Shown here piece by piece: positions 1 to 6,035 of a stretch of DNA of 9,866 nucleotides. Within the stretch, counting starts at the first letter, position 1; each line of letters begins with the position of its first letter. The notes beneath the pieces are model-generated. The model did no database searches, was not told where the DNA came from, and saw only the letters and a list, made by a program, of their open reading frames with translations. A program made the position numbers and the translations under genes. This DNA is from Ectopseudomonas composti. GTDB taxonomy: Bacteria; Pseudomonadota; Gammaproteobacteria; Pseudomonadales; Pseudomonadaceae. The stretch covers positions 1 through 9,866 of the forward strand of contig CAMPIF010000122.1 of NCBI GenBank assembly GCA_946886245.1, given 5' to 3'.

Positions 1-1
1 C

Positions 2-661
2 CCCCCCTCGGCCGGCTCTCGCCTGAGCCATGAAGGGGAATACCTGGGCGAGCTGATTTTCCGTCGCAAGCAACGCTTTGCCGAAGACGAACTGATCCAG
101 CTGGAATCACTGCTGGCGAGCCTGCTGTTCCCGCTGCGCAATGCCTTGCTCTACCGCACCGCGCTGCAAAGCGCGCTGCGCGACCCGCTGACCGACACCG
201 GCAACCGCATCGCCATGGACCAGGTGCTGCAGCGCGAGGTGGATCTGGCCCGCCGCAACCTGCAACCGCTGTCGCTGCTGATGCTCGACATCGACCACTT
301 CAAGAGCATCAACGACAACCATGGCCACACGCTTGGCGACGAAGTGCTGAAAGCGGTCGCGCAGACCCTGAAGAACCAGTTGCGCAATATCGATATGGTC
401 TTTCGCTACGGCGGCGAGGAGTTTCTGGTGATTCTCTCCGGCACCAATCGCGAGGGCGCCGCACTGGTAGGCGAGCGCTTGCGCTTTGCGGTGATGGAGC
501 TGCAATGCCTGGATGCCGGCCGCCCCATCGATGTGTCCATCAGCCTGGGCTGCTCCAGCCTGCTGCCGGGCGAGTCCGCCGAAAGCCTGCTGCGCCGCGC
601 CGATAACGCGCTCTATGTGGCCAAACGCGAAGGCCGTAATCGCCTGTCCATGGCCGGCTGA
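2..661 (+). CDS. GGDEF diguanylate cyclase, 5' end cut by window
   Basis: The frame is open from base 2 to a TGA at 659-661, giving 219 visible residues; the start lies outside the window. The C-terminal ~165 residues are a complete GGDEF domain. It has DPLTDTGNR at its entry, the metal/substrate stretch LMLDIDHFKSINDNHGH, an intact GGEEF signature at 410-424, and the closing stretch ADNALYVAKREGRNR. An RxxD inhibitory site (RNID, 383-394) lies exactly five residues before GGEEF. The enzyme should therefore make cyclic di-GMP from two GTP and be feedback inhibited by its product. The ~50 residues before the domain (GEYLGELIFRRKQRF, then a leucine-rich helix) look like the end of a GAF-like sensor plus a coiled linker, so it is probably cytosolic. 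It may correspond to P. aeruginosa PA3177, which I recall lying near the rluB homologue; that is from memory and unchecked. It is convergent with rluB. Confidence 0.93.
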   Translation, partial: PPSAGSRLSHEGEYLGELIFRRKQRFAEDELIQLESLLASLLFPLRNALLYRTALQSALRDPLTDTGNRIAMDQVLQREVDLARRNLQPLSLLMLDIDHFKSINDNHGHTLGDEVLKAVAQTLKNQLRNIDMVFRYGGEEFLVILSGTNREGAALVGERLRFAVMELQCLDAGRPIDVSISLGCSSLLPGESAESLLRRADNALYVAKREGRNRLSMAG

Positions 662-692
662 GAGCCGGATGAAATCCGGGACACAGAATGAA

Positions 693-718
693 AAAAGGGA
701 CTCCGCAGAGTCCCTTTT
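693..718. terminator. Bidirectional Rho-independent terminator
   Basis: A perfect 7-bp stem (gggactc 697-703, gagtccc 708-714) with loop CGCA is flanked by an A-run on the left and TTTT on the right, so the helix extends to 11 bp. On either strand the hairpin is followed by a T-tract. It lies between the stop of the + strand GGDEF gene (661) and the stop of the - strand rluB (726-728), and should end transcription from both. Confidence 0.85.
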
Positions 719-725
719 CCGTTTA

Positions 726-1883
726 TCAGCGCTTGCGGCCGAAACCGGGGCGCTGACCATCGCCGGCGGGCGGACGCTTGCCGGGCGTTGCCGGGCGCGG
801 CTTGCGTGCCGGACGCTCGGACAACTCGACGGCCGGACGCGGCTGACGTTTCTTCACATCGCTCGGGCGCTCCGCTACCGGCGTGCCGCGACCGCTTTCA
901 CGACGCTCGCCGCTGTCTTTGCGCGGGCCGCGCGGCGCGCGCTGCTCACCATCCTCACGGCGCGGCGCACGGCTCGGGCGAGCATTTTCTGCGCCTGCCT
1001 GGTCCTTCGCCGGGCGTAGCACACGCTTGCCACGCACCTCCACCGGCTTGGCCGACTTGCGCTGCAGGCGGTCGAGCTTCTCGCGGGTCTTTTCCTTCAT
1101 CGCGGGCAGCGCCTGCGGGGTCAGGCCCACTTCGGCGCTGAGAATGTCCACTTCGCGCTGATCCATTTCACGCCAGCGGCCCATGGTCAACTCGGACGTG
1201 AGGAACACCGGACCGAAGCGCACGCGCTTCAGGCGGCTGACCACCAGGCCCTGGGACTCCCACAGACGACGCACCTCGCGGTTGCGCCCTTCCATCACCA
1301 CGCAGTGATACCAGTGGTTGAAGCCCTCGCCGCCCGGCGCTTCCTTGATGTCGGTGAACTTGGCCGGACCATCTTCGAGCATTACGCCGTTCTTGAGGTT
1401 CTCCAGCATCTCCTCGGTGACTTCACCCCGTACACGCACCGCGTATTCGCGGTCCATCTGGTAGGACGGGTGCATCAGGCGGTTGGCCAGCTCACCGTCA
1501 GTGGTGAACAGCAACAGGCCGGTGGTGTTGATATCGAGGCGACCGATGTTGATCCAGCGACCCTCTTTCGGACGCGGCAGGCGATCGAATACGGTGGGGC
1601 GGCCTTCCGGGTCGTCACGGGTGCAGATCTCGCCGTCCGGCTTGTTGTAGATCAGCACGCGGCGCACCGAACCGGTGATTTCTTCGCGCTTGAGCAAGCG
1701 GCCATCGAGAGCGATGGCGTCGTTGGCATCGACACGCTGTCCCAGGGTCGCGGCAGCGCCATTGACCTTGACCCGCCCCTCGGCGATCCAGGTCTCGATC
1801 TCGCGACGCGAAGCCAGCCCGAGGCGGGCCAGGACTTTCTGCAGTTTCTCGCCTGCAGGACGCGGTTGTTCGTGCTCAGTCAT
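726..1883 (-). CDS. rluB: 23S rRNA pseudouridine synthase RluB (RsuA/RluB/E/F family)
   Basis: A 385-residue protein that isomerises a uridine of 23S rRNA to pseudouridine (U2605 in E. coli RluB). An N-terminal S4 RNA-binding domain (about 11-60, EKLQKVLARLGLASRREIE) is followed by the RsuA-type catalytic domain. The family signature GRLDINTTGLLLFTTDGEL (114-132) contains the catalytic Asp117, and the later EGRNREVRR motif (198-206) is also present. Residues ~270-385 form a long Arg/Pro/Gly/Lys-rich tail that is probably disordered and RNA-binding. The ATG at 1883 was chosen because GGGAGGT (1891-1897) lies 7 nt before it; the in-frame GTG at 1892 overlaps that ribosome site and is unlikely. 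The RluB assignment over RluE/RsuA rests on the basic tail and on the neighbourhood of scpAB and yciO/rnm. It may be cotranscribed with the DUF1289 gene upstream, though 217 bp with repeats separates them. Confidence 0.95.
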   Translation of the reverse strand: MTEHEQPRPAGEKLQKVLARLGLASRREIETWIAEGRVKVNGAAATLGQRVDANDAIALDGRLLKREEITGSVRRVLIYNKPDGEICTRDDPEGRPTVFDRLPRPKEGRWINIGRLDINTTGLLLFTTDGELANRLMHPSYQMDREYAVRVRGEVTEEMLENLKNGVMLEDGPAKFTDIKEAPGGEGFNHWYHCVVMEGRNREVRRLWESQGLVVSRLKRVRFGPVFLTSELTMGRWREMDQREVDILSAEVGLTPQALPAMKEKTREKLDRLQRKSAKPVEVRGKRVLRPAKDQAGAENARPSRAPRREDGEQRAPRGPRKDSGERRESGRGTPVAERPSDVKKRQPRPAVELSERPARKPRPATPGKRPPAGDGQRPGFGRKR

Positions 1884-1890
1884 CTTGGGC

Positions 1891-1897
1891 ACCTCCC
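1891..1897 (-). promoter_or_regulatory. Ribosome binding site deciding the rluB start
   Basis: GGGAGGT on the - strand is 7 nt from the ATG at 1883. It contains the GTG that would otherwise be the longest start, so it rules that start out. Confidence 0.7.
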
Positions 1898-1951
1898 GGT
1901 GTAGTAGTTGATGATCGAAGGGCGCGCATCATACGCGCTGTGGAGCCCATA

Positions 1952-1992
1952 GGGTAGACGATGCTGCGCTATTCACCTGGTAAAACCAGGAA
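1952..1992. repeat. Imperfect hairpin repeats upstream of rluB
   Basis: Bases 1953-1977 form an imperfect palindrome (ggt...acc ends, several mismatches and wobbles). It resembles a decayed copy of the GTAGGGTGGA-type hairpin repeats common in Pseudomonas intergenic DNA. Next to it, cctggt (1976-1981) and accagg (1985-1990) form a perfect 6-bp stem with an AAA loop. The hairpins are directly visible; the family assignment is a guess. Confidence 0.35.
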
Positions 1993-2005
1993 CACAGCAC
2001 CGGAT

Positions 2006-2036
2006 CGCAAAAGCCCCCCTGGGCGAAGCTTTTGCG
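2006..2036. repeat. 9-bp perfect inverted repeat
   Basis: CGCAAAAGC at 2006-2014 and its exact complement GCTTTTGCG at 2028-2036 enclose 13 bases. It could be a hairpin in the transcript between the DUF1289 gene and rluB, where it might act as a weak terminator or processing site. No long T-tract follows on either strand, so a classic terminator is not supported. Confidence 0.5.
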
Positions 2037-2065
2037 CACAAGCCTTGTACCGTCGATGTCCCCGC

Positions 2066-2093
2066 CATTCGCCGCGAGGCGCGGCTCCTGCAC
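2066..2093. repeat. REP-like palindromic element (Pseudomonas type)
   Basis: On the - strand this reads GTGCAGGAGCCGCGCCTCGC followed by GGCGAATG, matching the general pattern of Pseudomonas REP units (TGTAGGAGC, GC-rich hairpin, GCGAA). The hairpin is gccgcg (2071-2076) and cgcggc (2080-2085) around a 3-base loop. It is a single copy here and lies 11 bp downstream of the DUF1289 stop codon, a usual REP location. Confidence 0.6.
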
Positions 2094-2103
2094 GGATGGG
2101 CGC

Positions 2104-2286
2104 TCAATACTTGCGCCGCCCGGTCGCCTCCAGCGCCAGCAAGCGCATGTCGGCCTCGGCCAGCAGCGCCAGGCGCTCAGTCTTGTCCAGGCGTTTCCAG
2201 CCTTTGATTTCCTCACGACTGCGGCCGCAGCCCAGGCAGATATCGCGCTCGAACTCACAAACCTTGATGCAGGGACTCTTGCTCAT
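2104..2286 (-). CDS. DUF1289 family small cysteine-rich protein
   Basis: A 60-residue protein beginning MSKSPCIKVCEFERD. It carries four cysteines in the order C6-x3-C10-x6-C17-x2-C20, then GRSREEIKGWKRL, the characteristic core of the DUF1289 (YdhL-like) family. The cysteines suggest a small zinc or iron-sulfur site; this is inference, as the family has no firm function that I know of. The ATG at 2286 is preceded by AAGGTG. The reading frame stays open further upstream to 2418, but family proteins start at this methionine. It lies in the same direction as rluB, and REP and other hairpins occupy the gap between them. Confidence 0.85.
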   Translation of the reverse strand: MSKSPCIKVCEFERDICLGCGRSREEIKGWKRLDKTERLALLAEADMRLLALEATGRRKY

Positions 2287-2372
2287 GACAGCACCTTGCG
2301 CAAATGGGATCGAATGCAGGCAAGGATAAAGACAACAGCCTCCCGGGCGGGATTGAGGAATTCCATGACCCC

Positions 2373-2406
2373 GATTTAAAGAGGCGAACCGCACAGCAGG
2401 TTCGTC
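2373..2406 (-). terminator. Candidate terminator of the outer-membrane protein gene
   Basis: A 6-bp stem cgaacc (2385-2390) / ggttcg (2399-2404) with an 8-base loop. On the - strand it is followed by CCTCTTTAAAT. It sits ~50 bp after the stop of the barrel gene (2455). The T-tract is short and interrupted, so termination strength is uncertain. Confidence 0.4.
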
Positions 2407-2454
2407 CAGCTGAAGCATGAAAGCCGCAGGTCACGCGCTCCATTGCCCAAACAA

Positions 2455-3237
2455 TCAGAACCGATAAGCCATGCCAACCGACAATGTCTGAGTCTTGAAT
2501 TGCGCAGAGCTCTTCAGCGTATTGGCAAACACAGGAAAAGCAGGGTTGGTTACGGTGGCAGAGGTATCCACCTTGCCGTAGTCGGCATATAGATAATCCC
2601 CTCTGATCGACCAATTTTCGCTCAACGCGTACTCACCACCCAAGCCGACAACCCAGCCTAGCTTGGTCTCCTTGGTGGAATTGCGCCCCCTGGCACCTAC
2701 ACCCAGAAAATCGTCACTGAACGCTGCATCCAGTTCAATCCGGGCGACTGCAGCGCCGCCTGTCAGATACACCAGCCATCGCTCCTGCGCCCAGCCCAGG
2801 CGGGCACGCATCGTCGCCTGCCAATCAGCCTTCACGGACAACTCTTGCGTGAACGCCCCCGCAGAATTGGAGAGATAGACCGCACCAGAGGTGCGCGTTT
2901 CGTCAAAACCTAAGGTATTGGCACTGACTTCGAGCCCCAGATACAGGTTGCCGAACTGCCGTCCGAAACCACCGAACACCCCGCCGGAAAGACTCGACTG
3001 GGAAAGAGAGCCGTCCGCCTCTTCGATAATCTGCTGAGGATCTGGCGGAGTGAAGTAGGAGCCAGGGAAACCATCTGCGGTAGAAGCCTCGGTAGCCGCA
3101 CGACTCTCCACCGCCCCCACGCTGCCACCCAGATAACTGCCAGACCAGTCGCGTGCTGCACTTGTTTGGGCCTGGGCGCAGGTCGCGACGTTGATCAGCC
3201 CCAAAATACCCAAGGCCGCAGCAATGAATGTGCGCAT
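2455..3237 (-). CDS. Outer-membrane beta-barrel protein (OmpA-like barrel / Omp25-Omp31 type)
   Basis: A 260-residue exported protein. Residues 1-23 are a signal peptide (MRTFIAAALGILGLINVATC core, AQA cleavage motif). The mature N-terminus DWSGSYLGGSVGA (30-42) is the typical first strand of small surface-antigen barrels. Alternating aromatic/hydrophobic strands follow, e.g. NLYLGLEVSA, WLVYLTGGAAVAR, KLGWVVGLGGEYAL and NWSIRGDYLYADYG. The chain ends SVGMAYRF with C-terminal Phe, the usual outer-membrane insertion signal; eight strands are likely. The start at 3237 places AGGG 8 nt upstream; the in-frame ATG at 3243 would leave only 2 nt. A cysteine at residue 20 does not form a lipobox. GC is 58% (hand-counted over 2461-3240), below rluB and scpA lines (about 63-70%). 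The gene has its own candidate promoter and terminator and breaks the row of housekeeping genes. Function is unknown beyond a structural or surface role. Confidence 0.85.
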   Translation of the reverse strand: MRTFIAAALGILGLINVATCAQAQTSAARDWSGSYLGGSVGAVESRAATEASTADGFPGSYFTPPDPQQIIEEADGSLSQSSLSGGVFGGFGRQFGNLYLGLEVSANTLGFDETRTSGAVYLSNSAGAFTQELSVKADWQATMRARLGWAQERWLVYLTGGAAVARIELDAAFSDDFLGVGARGRNSTKETKLGWVVGLGGEYALSENWSIRGDYLYADYGKVDTSATVTNPAFPVFANTLKSSAQFKTQTLSVGMAYRF

Positions 3238-3300
3238 GTTCATTTCCCTGTCATTGTTGTTGGATGCCGCCAGAATATGGATCGATTGCAAACAGCAGTC

Positions 3301-3330
3301 GTTATAGCAATCGAAACCACCGCGCAAAAA
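3301..3330 (-). promoter_or_regulatory. Candidate sigma70 promoter of the outer-membrane protein gene
   Basis: On the - strand TATAAC (3301-3306) is a good -10 box. TTTTTG (3325-3330) lies 18 bp upstream as a poor -35 match. The surrounding ~100 bp between scpB and the barrel gene is notably more AT-rich than the flanks. The predicted start of transcription would leave a leader of about 55-60 nt. Confidence 0.35.
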
Positions 3331-3349
3331 GTAATCCACCCCGCCCCAC

Positions 3350-4147
3350 TCAATGCAACGATTCATCGCCGTCCAGGTCGGCCAGATCGTCTTCGACCGC
3401 CTGATCCTCTGCGGCCTCGACCAGACGCAGGTCATCGAAGTCGGTCTTGAGCCCCTGCTCCATGTCGTCCAGCTCGGCCAGCAGGCTGCGAAAGCTGGTT
3501 TCCTCGCGCGGCTCGGCGGCTTCGCCGTCTTGCTGCAGGGCCAGATCAGCGCGCGCCTGCAGGCCTGCCGGCACCTCGGCCTCATCATCCAGCGCCAGCT
3601 CGGGCTCCGGTTCCAACTCGCGCAAGGCAGCAAGCGGCGGCAGTTCGTCGAGGCTTTTCAGGTTGAAGTGATCGAGAAAGCCCTTGGTGGTGGCGAACAT
3701 CGCCGGGCGCCCCGGCACGTCGCGATAGCCCACCACGCGAATCCACTCGCGCTCCAGCAGGGTCTTGGTGATGTTGCTGTTGACCGCCACGCCGCGCACG
3801 TCCTCGATCTCGCCACGGGTGATGGGCTGGCGATAGGCGATCAAGGCCAGGGTTTCCAGCAGTGCACGGGAATAACGCTGCGGGCGCTCCTCCCAGAGCC
3901 GACCGACCCAGGGCGCGAAGCGCTCGCGCACCTGCAACCGGTAGCCCGAAGCCACTTCCTTCAGTTCGAAGGCGCGACCCTCACAAGAGCGCGCCAGGAT
4001 GCTCAGTGCATCGCGAAAGACACCGATTTCAGGTCGCTCGTGCTCCTCGAACAGCTCGCACAGACGCTCCAGGGACATGGGCTTGCCCAACGCCAGGAGC
4101 AGGCCTTCGAGCACAGTGGCAAGCTGATGCGGATCGGACAGCGTCAT
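3350..4147 (-). CDS. scpB: Segregation and condensation protein ScpB
   Basis: A 265-residue kleisin-associated winged-helix protein that binds ScpA and Smc in the bacterial condensin complex, acting on the nucleoid. The two winged-helix domains occupy about residues 6-165, with the conserved features LEGLLLALGKPMSLERL, the family hallmark ALLETLALIAYRQPITRGEIE (95-115), VNSNITKTLLEREWI, and GRPAMFATTKGFLDHFNL. Residues ~175-265 form an extra Glu/Asp-rich tail (EPEPELALDDEAE, later DDLADLDGDESLH), probably disordered; many ScpB proteins end near 190 residues. The ATG at 4147 is preferred over an in-frame TTG at 4168, though neither has a strong ribosome site. Unlike the usual scpA-scpB pair, it is separated from scpA by a DUF4261-type gene and a hairpin terminator. 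Confidence 0.95.
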   Translation of the reverse strand: MTLSDPHQLATVLEGLLLALGKPMSLERLCELFEEHERPEIGVFRDALSILARSCEGRAFELKEVASGYRLQVRERFAPWVGRLWEERPQRYSRALLETLALIAYRQPITRGEIEDVRGVAVNSNITKTLLEREWIRVVGYRDVPGRPAMFATTKGFLDHFNLKSLDELPPLAALRELEPEPELALDDEAEVPAGLQARADLALQQDGEAAEPREETSFRSLLAELDDMEQGLKTDFDDLRLVEAAEDQAVEDDLADLDGDESLH

Positions 4148-4171
4148 CGTCTGGCAAACCTGGAGCAATAA

Positions 4172-4200
4172 ATGGAAAGGGCCGCATTGGACGCGGCCCT
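4172..4200 (-). terminator. Hairpin terminator between the DUF4261 gene and scpB
   Basis: A perfect 8-bp stem: agggccgc (4178-4185) and gcggccct (4193-4200) with a 7-base loop. On the - strand the hairpin is followed by TTCCATTTATT, a moderate T-rich run. It starts 28 bp after the stop of the DUF4261-type gene and ends ~25 bp before the scpB start, so it may terminate or attenuate transcription entering scpB. Confidence 0.65.
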
Positions 4201-4227
4201 GCAGTCTAGCAAATGCCTAAAGCCACT

Positions 4228-5121
4228 TCAGGCCTGATTGATCTCATGCTCCTCGATGATTTCCGCAACCAGCACCTGATCCGGCCCATCGAGAAAATAC
4301 TCCTCGGCCAGCGGCGCACGCAGGCGCATGAAAGCCGTCTCGCCGACCTGCATGGTGTGTCCGGGCGCCATCTGCGCACCACTCTGCAGCAGGTAGCTCA
4401 TCACGTTGTCGAACAGTTCCGAGTAGCGCTCGCCCTCATGATGCCCTTCGGCCAGCACGGCTAGGTCGGGGATGCCGAATACGCCGCCGCCATAGGTGCG
4501 CATCCAGGTACCCTGGACACCCTCGACATCGTATTTGACGAAGCCACAGTAAAGCGCGGTCAGCGGCAGATTACGCAAAACCTCCAGACTCTCGCGTCGC
4601 AACCCCGGGTCATTGAAGATCGCCGCAGGCAAGGACGTTCTGCCACTTTCATTGAGCACGGCGATGGCGCCGAATTGCGCCAGTGCACCCGCCACTGCCG
4701 CCAGCACCACGTATTGCTCCAGCGGGTCGCTGTCGTGGCCGGCGTAATACAGCAGGATATGGCTGGCGTTCGCGCGCACTTCGTCTTTGAGTTCTTGCGA
4801 GTAATGCGCCGGAGCGACGCAGGCCTCGACCGACTCCGCAGGAAACGGCGCATCGAAGCCCACCAGCCGAACCACATGAGCCCCCCAGCCTGCCAGCGCG
4901 AAGAACGGCTCGACTTCACTGGATACCTCGCAACTTGCCTCGACCATTTCCGGGTGATAGGCACGCAAGGCACTGCTCAGCCCCTCCTGGGTCACCTGCA
5001 GCGCAGCGGGGAACAGCACCTGCAGACTGACTCGCCCCTCGCACTCGGGATTGGCAACCAACCCAGTTAACTCTGCCGTGTTGTCGTCTCTGCGGCCGAA
5101 GAAACGCGAAAAAATACTCAC
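4228..5121 (-). CDS. DUF4261-domain protein of unknown function
   Basis: A 297-residue soluble protein beginning MSIFSRFFGRRDDN; no signal peptide or membrane segment is visible. The overall pattern matches what I know of DUF4261 proteins: a helix with AHYSQELKDEVRANASHILLYY (106-127), then a small/hydrophobic stretch VLAAVAGALAQFGAIAVLN (139-157), and near the C-terminus WMRTYGGGVFGIPDLAVL (206-223) followed by SELFDNVMSYLL. The family is often found as orphan genes and its biochemical role is not established; I propose none. The GTG start at 5121 is well supported by AAAGGGAG (5128-5135) six bases away. It begins 41 bp after the scpA stop in the same direction, so is probably cotranscribed with trpS-scpA, and a hairpin terminator follows it. 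Sampled lines of the gene run at about 60% GC, somewhat below scpA. The family call is from recognition of motifs, not a search. Confidence 0.75.
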   Translation of the reverse strand: MSIFSRFFGRRDDNTAELTGLVANPECEGRVSLQVLFPAALQVTQEGLSSALRAYHPEMVEASCEVSSEVEPFFALAGWGAHVVRLVGFDAPFPAESVEACVAPAHYSQELKDEVRANASHILLYYAGHDSDPLEQYVVLAAVAGALAQFGAIAVLNESGRTSLPAAIFNDPGLRRESLEVLRNLPLTALYCGFVKYDVEGVQGTWMRTYGGGVFGIPDLAVLAEGHHEGERYSELFDNVMSYLLQSGAQMAPGHTMQVGETAFMRLRAPLAEEYFLDGPDQVLVAEIIEEHEINQA

Positions 5122-5127
5122 CTGAAA

Positions 5128-5135
5128 CTCCCTTT
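5128..5135 (-). promoter_or_regulatory. Ribosome binding site for the GTG start at 5121
   Basis: AAAGGGAG on the - strand lies 6 nt before GTG. This strong site is what supports a non-ATG start for the DUF4261-type gene. Confidence 0.7.
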
Positions 5136-5162
5136 AGCAAATGCTCCCAAATACTGCTCGCC

Positions 5163-6020
5163 CTATTGTGGAGACGGTTGCGACTCCTCCACTTCCTGCT
5201 CGATGCGAGCCCGAACATGGATGGCGGCAAACGGCGTATTCTGCACCAGCTCGACCAGCGATTCCTTGATCAACTCGAGAATTGCCATAAAGGTCACCAC
5301 CACGCCAAGCCGGCCTTCTTCAGCGGTGAACAACTCGACGAAAGGCACGAAGGCGCCGCCCTTGAGGCGCTCCAGCACCTCACTCATGCGCTCGCGGGTG
5401 GACAGCGCCTCGCGGGTGACCTGGTGGCTTTCGAACATGTCGGCGCGGCGCAGCACCTCGGCCATCGACAGCAACACTTCCTCCAGGCTGACGTCCGGCA
5501 GCAGCTTGCGCGCGCGGGCTTCGGGTGCATCCAGTTTCGCCACGGTCAGGTCGCGGCCGACGCGCGGCAGTTCGTCGATCCCCTCGGCAGCGGCCTTGAA
5601 GCGCTCGTACTCCTGCAGGCGGCGGATCAGCTCTGCGCGCGGATCGTCCTCTTCTTCCTCGGCCTCGGTCGAACGCGGTAGCAGCATGCGCGACTTGATC
5701 TCGGCGAGCATGGCGGCCATGACCAGGTATTCGGCGGCCAGCTCCAGGCGCACCGTATGCATGAGTTCGACATAGCCCATGTACTGCTTGGTGATCTCGG
5801 CAACGGGGATATCGAGGATGTCGATGTTCTGCTTGCGGATCAGATACAGCAGCAAGTCCAGCGGCCCCTCGAACGCTTCGAGGAAGACTTCCAGGGCATC
5901 CGGAGGAATGTACAGGTCCAGCGGCAGCTCGGTGACCGCCTCACCGTAAACCAGGGCGAACGGCAGCTCCTGCTGGGCGCCGGCCTGGCTGTCCGGGACT
6001 GCTGCGGCGGGCTCACTCAT
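5163..6020 (-). CDS. scpA: Segregation and condensation protein ScpA (kleisin)
   Basis: A 285-residue kleisin that bridges the Smc heads and binds ScpB, forming the condensin that compacts and segregates the chromosome. The N-terminal Smc-binding region (about 45-115) has the family hallmark AFEGPLDLLLYLIRKQNIDI (49-68), then PVAEITKQY and the AAEYLVMAAMLAEIKSRMLLP helix. An acidic linker (EAEEEEDDPRAE, 119-130) precedes the central ScpB-binding helices. A C-terminal winged helix (about 205-275) holds FVPFVELF and VVVTFMAILELIKESLVEL. The start at 6020 follows AAGGAG by 9 nt; a TTG at 6038 overlaps the trpS stop and is not used. The trpS TGA shares its last base with the scpA ribosome site, suggesting translational coupling. 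Confidence 0.96.
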   Translation of the reverse strand: MSEPAAAVPDSQAGAQQELPFALVYGEAVTELPLDLYIPPDALEVFLEAFEGPLDLLLYLIRKQNIDILDIPVAEITKQYMGYVELMHTVRLELAAEYLVMAAMLAEIKSRMLLPRSTEAEEEEDDPRAELIRRLQEYERFKAAAEGIDELPRVGRDLTVAKLDAPEARARKLLPDVSLEEVLLSMAEVLRRADMFESHQVTREALSTRERMSEVLERLKGGAFVPFVELFTAEEGRLGVVVTFMAILELIKESLVELVQNTPFAAIHVRARIEQEVEESQPSPQ

Positions 6021-6029
6021 CGACTGGCG

Positions 6030-6035
6030 CTCCTT
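6030..6035 (-). promoter_or_regulatory. scpA ribosome binding site overlapping the trpS stop
   Basis: On the - strand TGAAGGAG joins the trpS TGA (6035-6037) and AAGGAG (6030-6035), 9 nt before the scpA ATG. Ribosomes finishing trpS are placed to reinitiate on scpA. Confidence 0.75.

Noticed and set aside
107..760. 217-codon - strand frame opposite the GGDEF gene
   Set aside because: His/Gln/Ala-rich shadow translation with no motif; it crosses the bidirectional terminator at 693-718.
2287..2418. Upstream extension of the DUF1289 frame
   Set aside because: The extension has no family similarity and crosses the candidate terminator of the upstream gene; MSKSPC is the family start and has a ribosome site.
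3170..3237. Possible lipoprotein signal (Cys20) in the outer-membrane protein
   Set aside because: The residues before the cysteine (VAT) do not form a lipobox, and the AQA site just after it suits signal peptidase I.
3238..3633. 392-residue version of the outer-membrane protein with a long N-terminal extension
   Set aside because: The extension is antiparallel-frame overlap with scpB and would bury the signal peptide; a ribosome site and signal peptide support 3237.
3353..4171. 272-codon open frame on the + strand, same length as and nearly coextensive with scpB on the - strand
   Set aside because: High-GC codon use leaves the antisense frame free of stops. The translation has no recognisable family, while the - strand frame is unmistakably ScpB.
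4228..5121. Antitoxin/defence or immunity role for the DUF4261-type protein
   Set aside because: No paired toxin, nuclease or phage gene is beside it; the surroundings are housekeeping genes, so no defence function is claimed.
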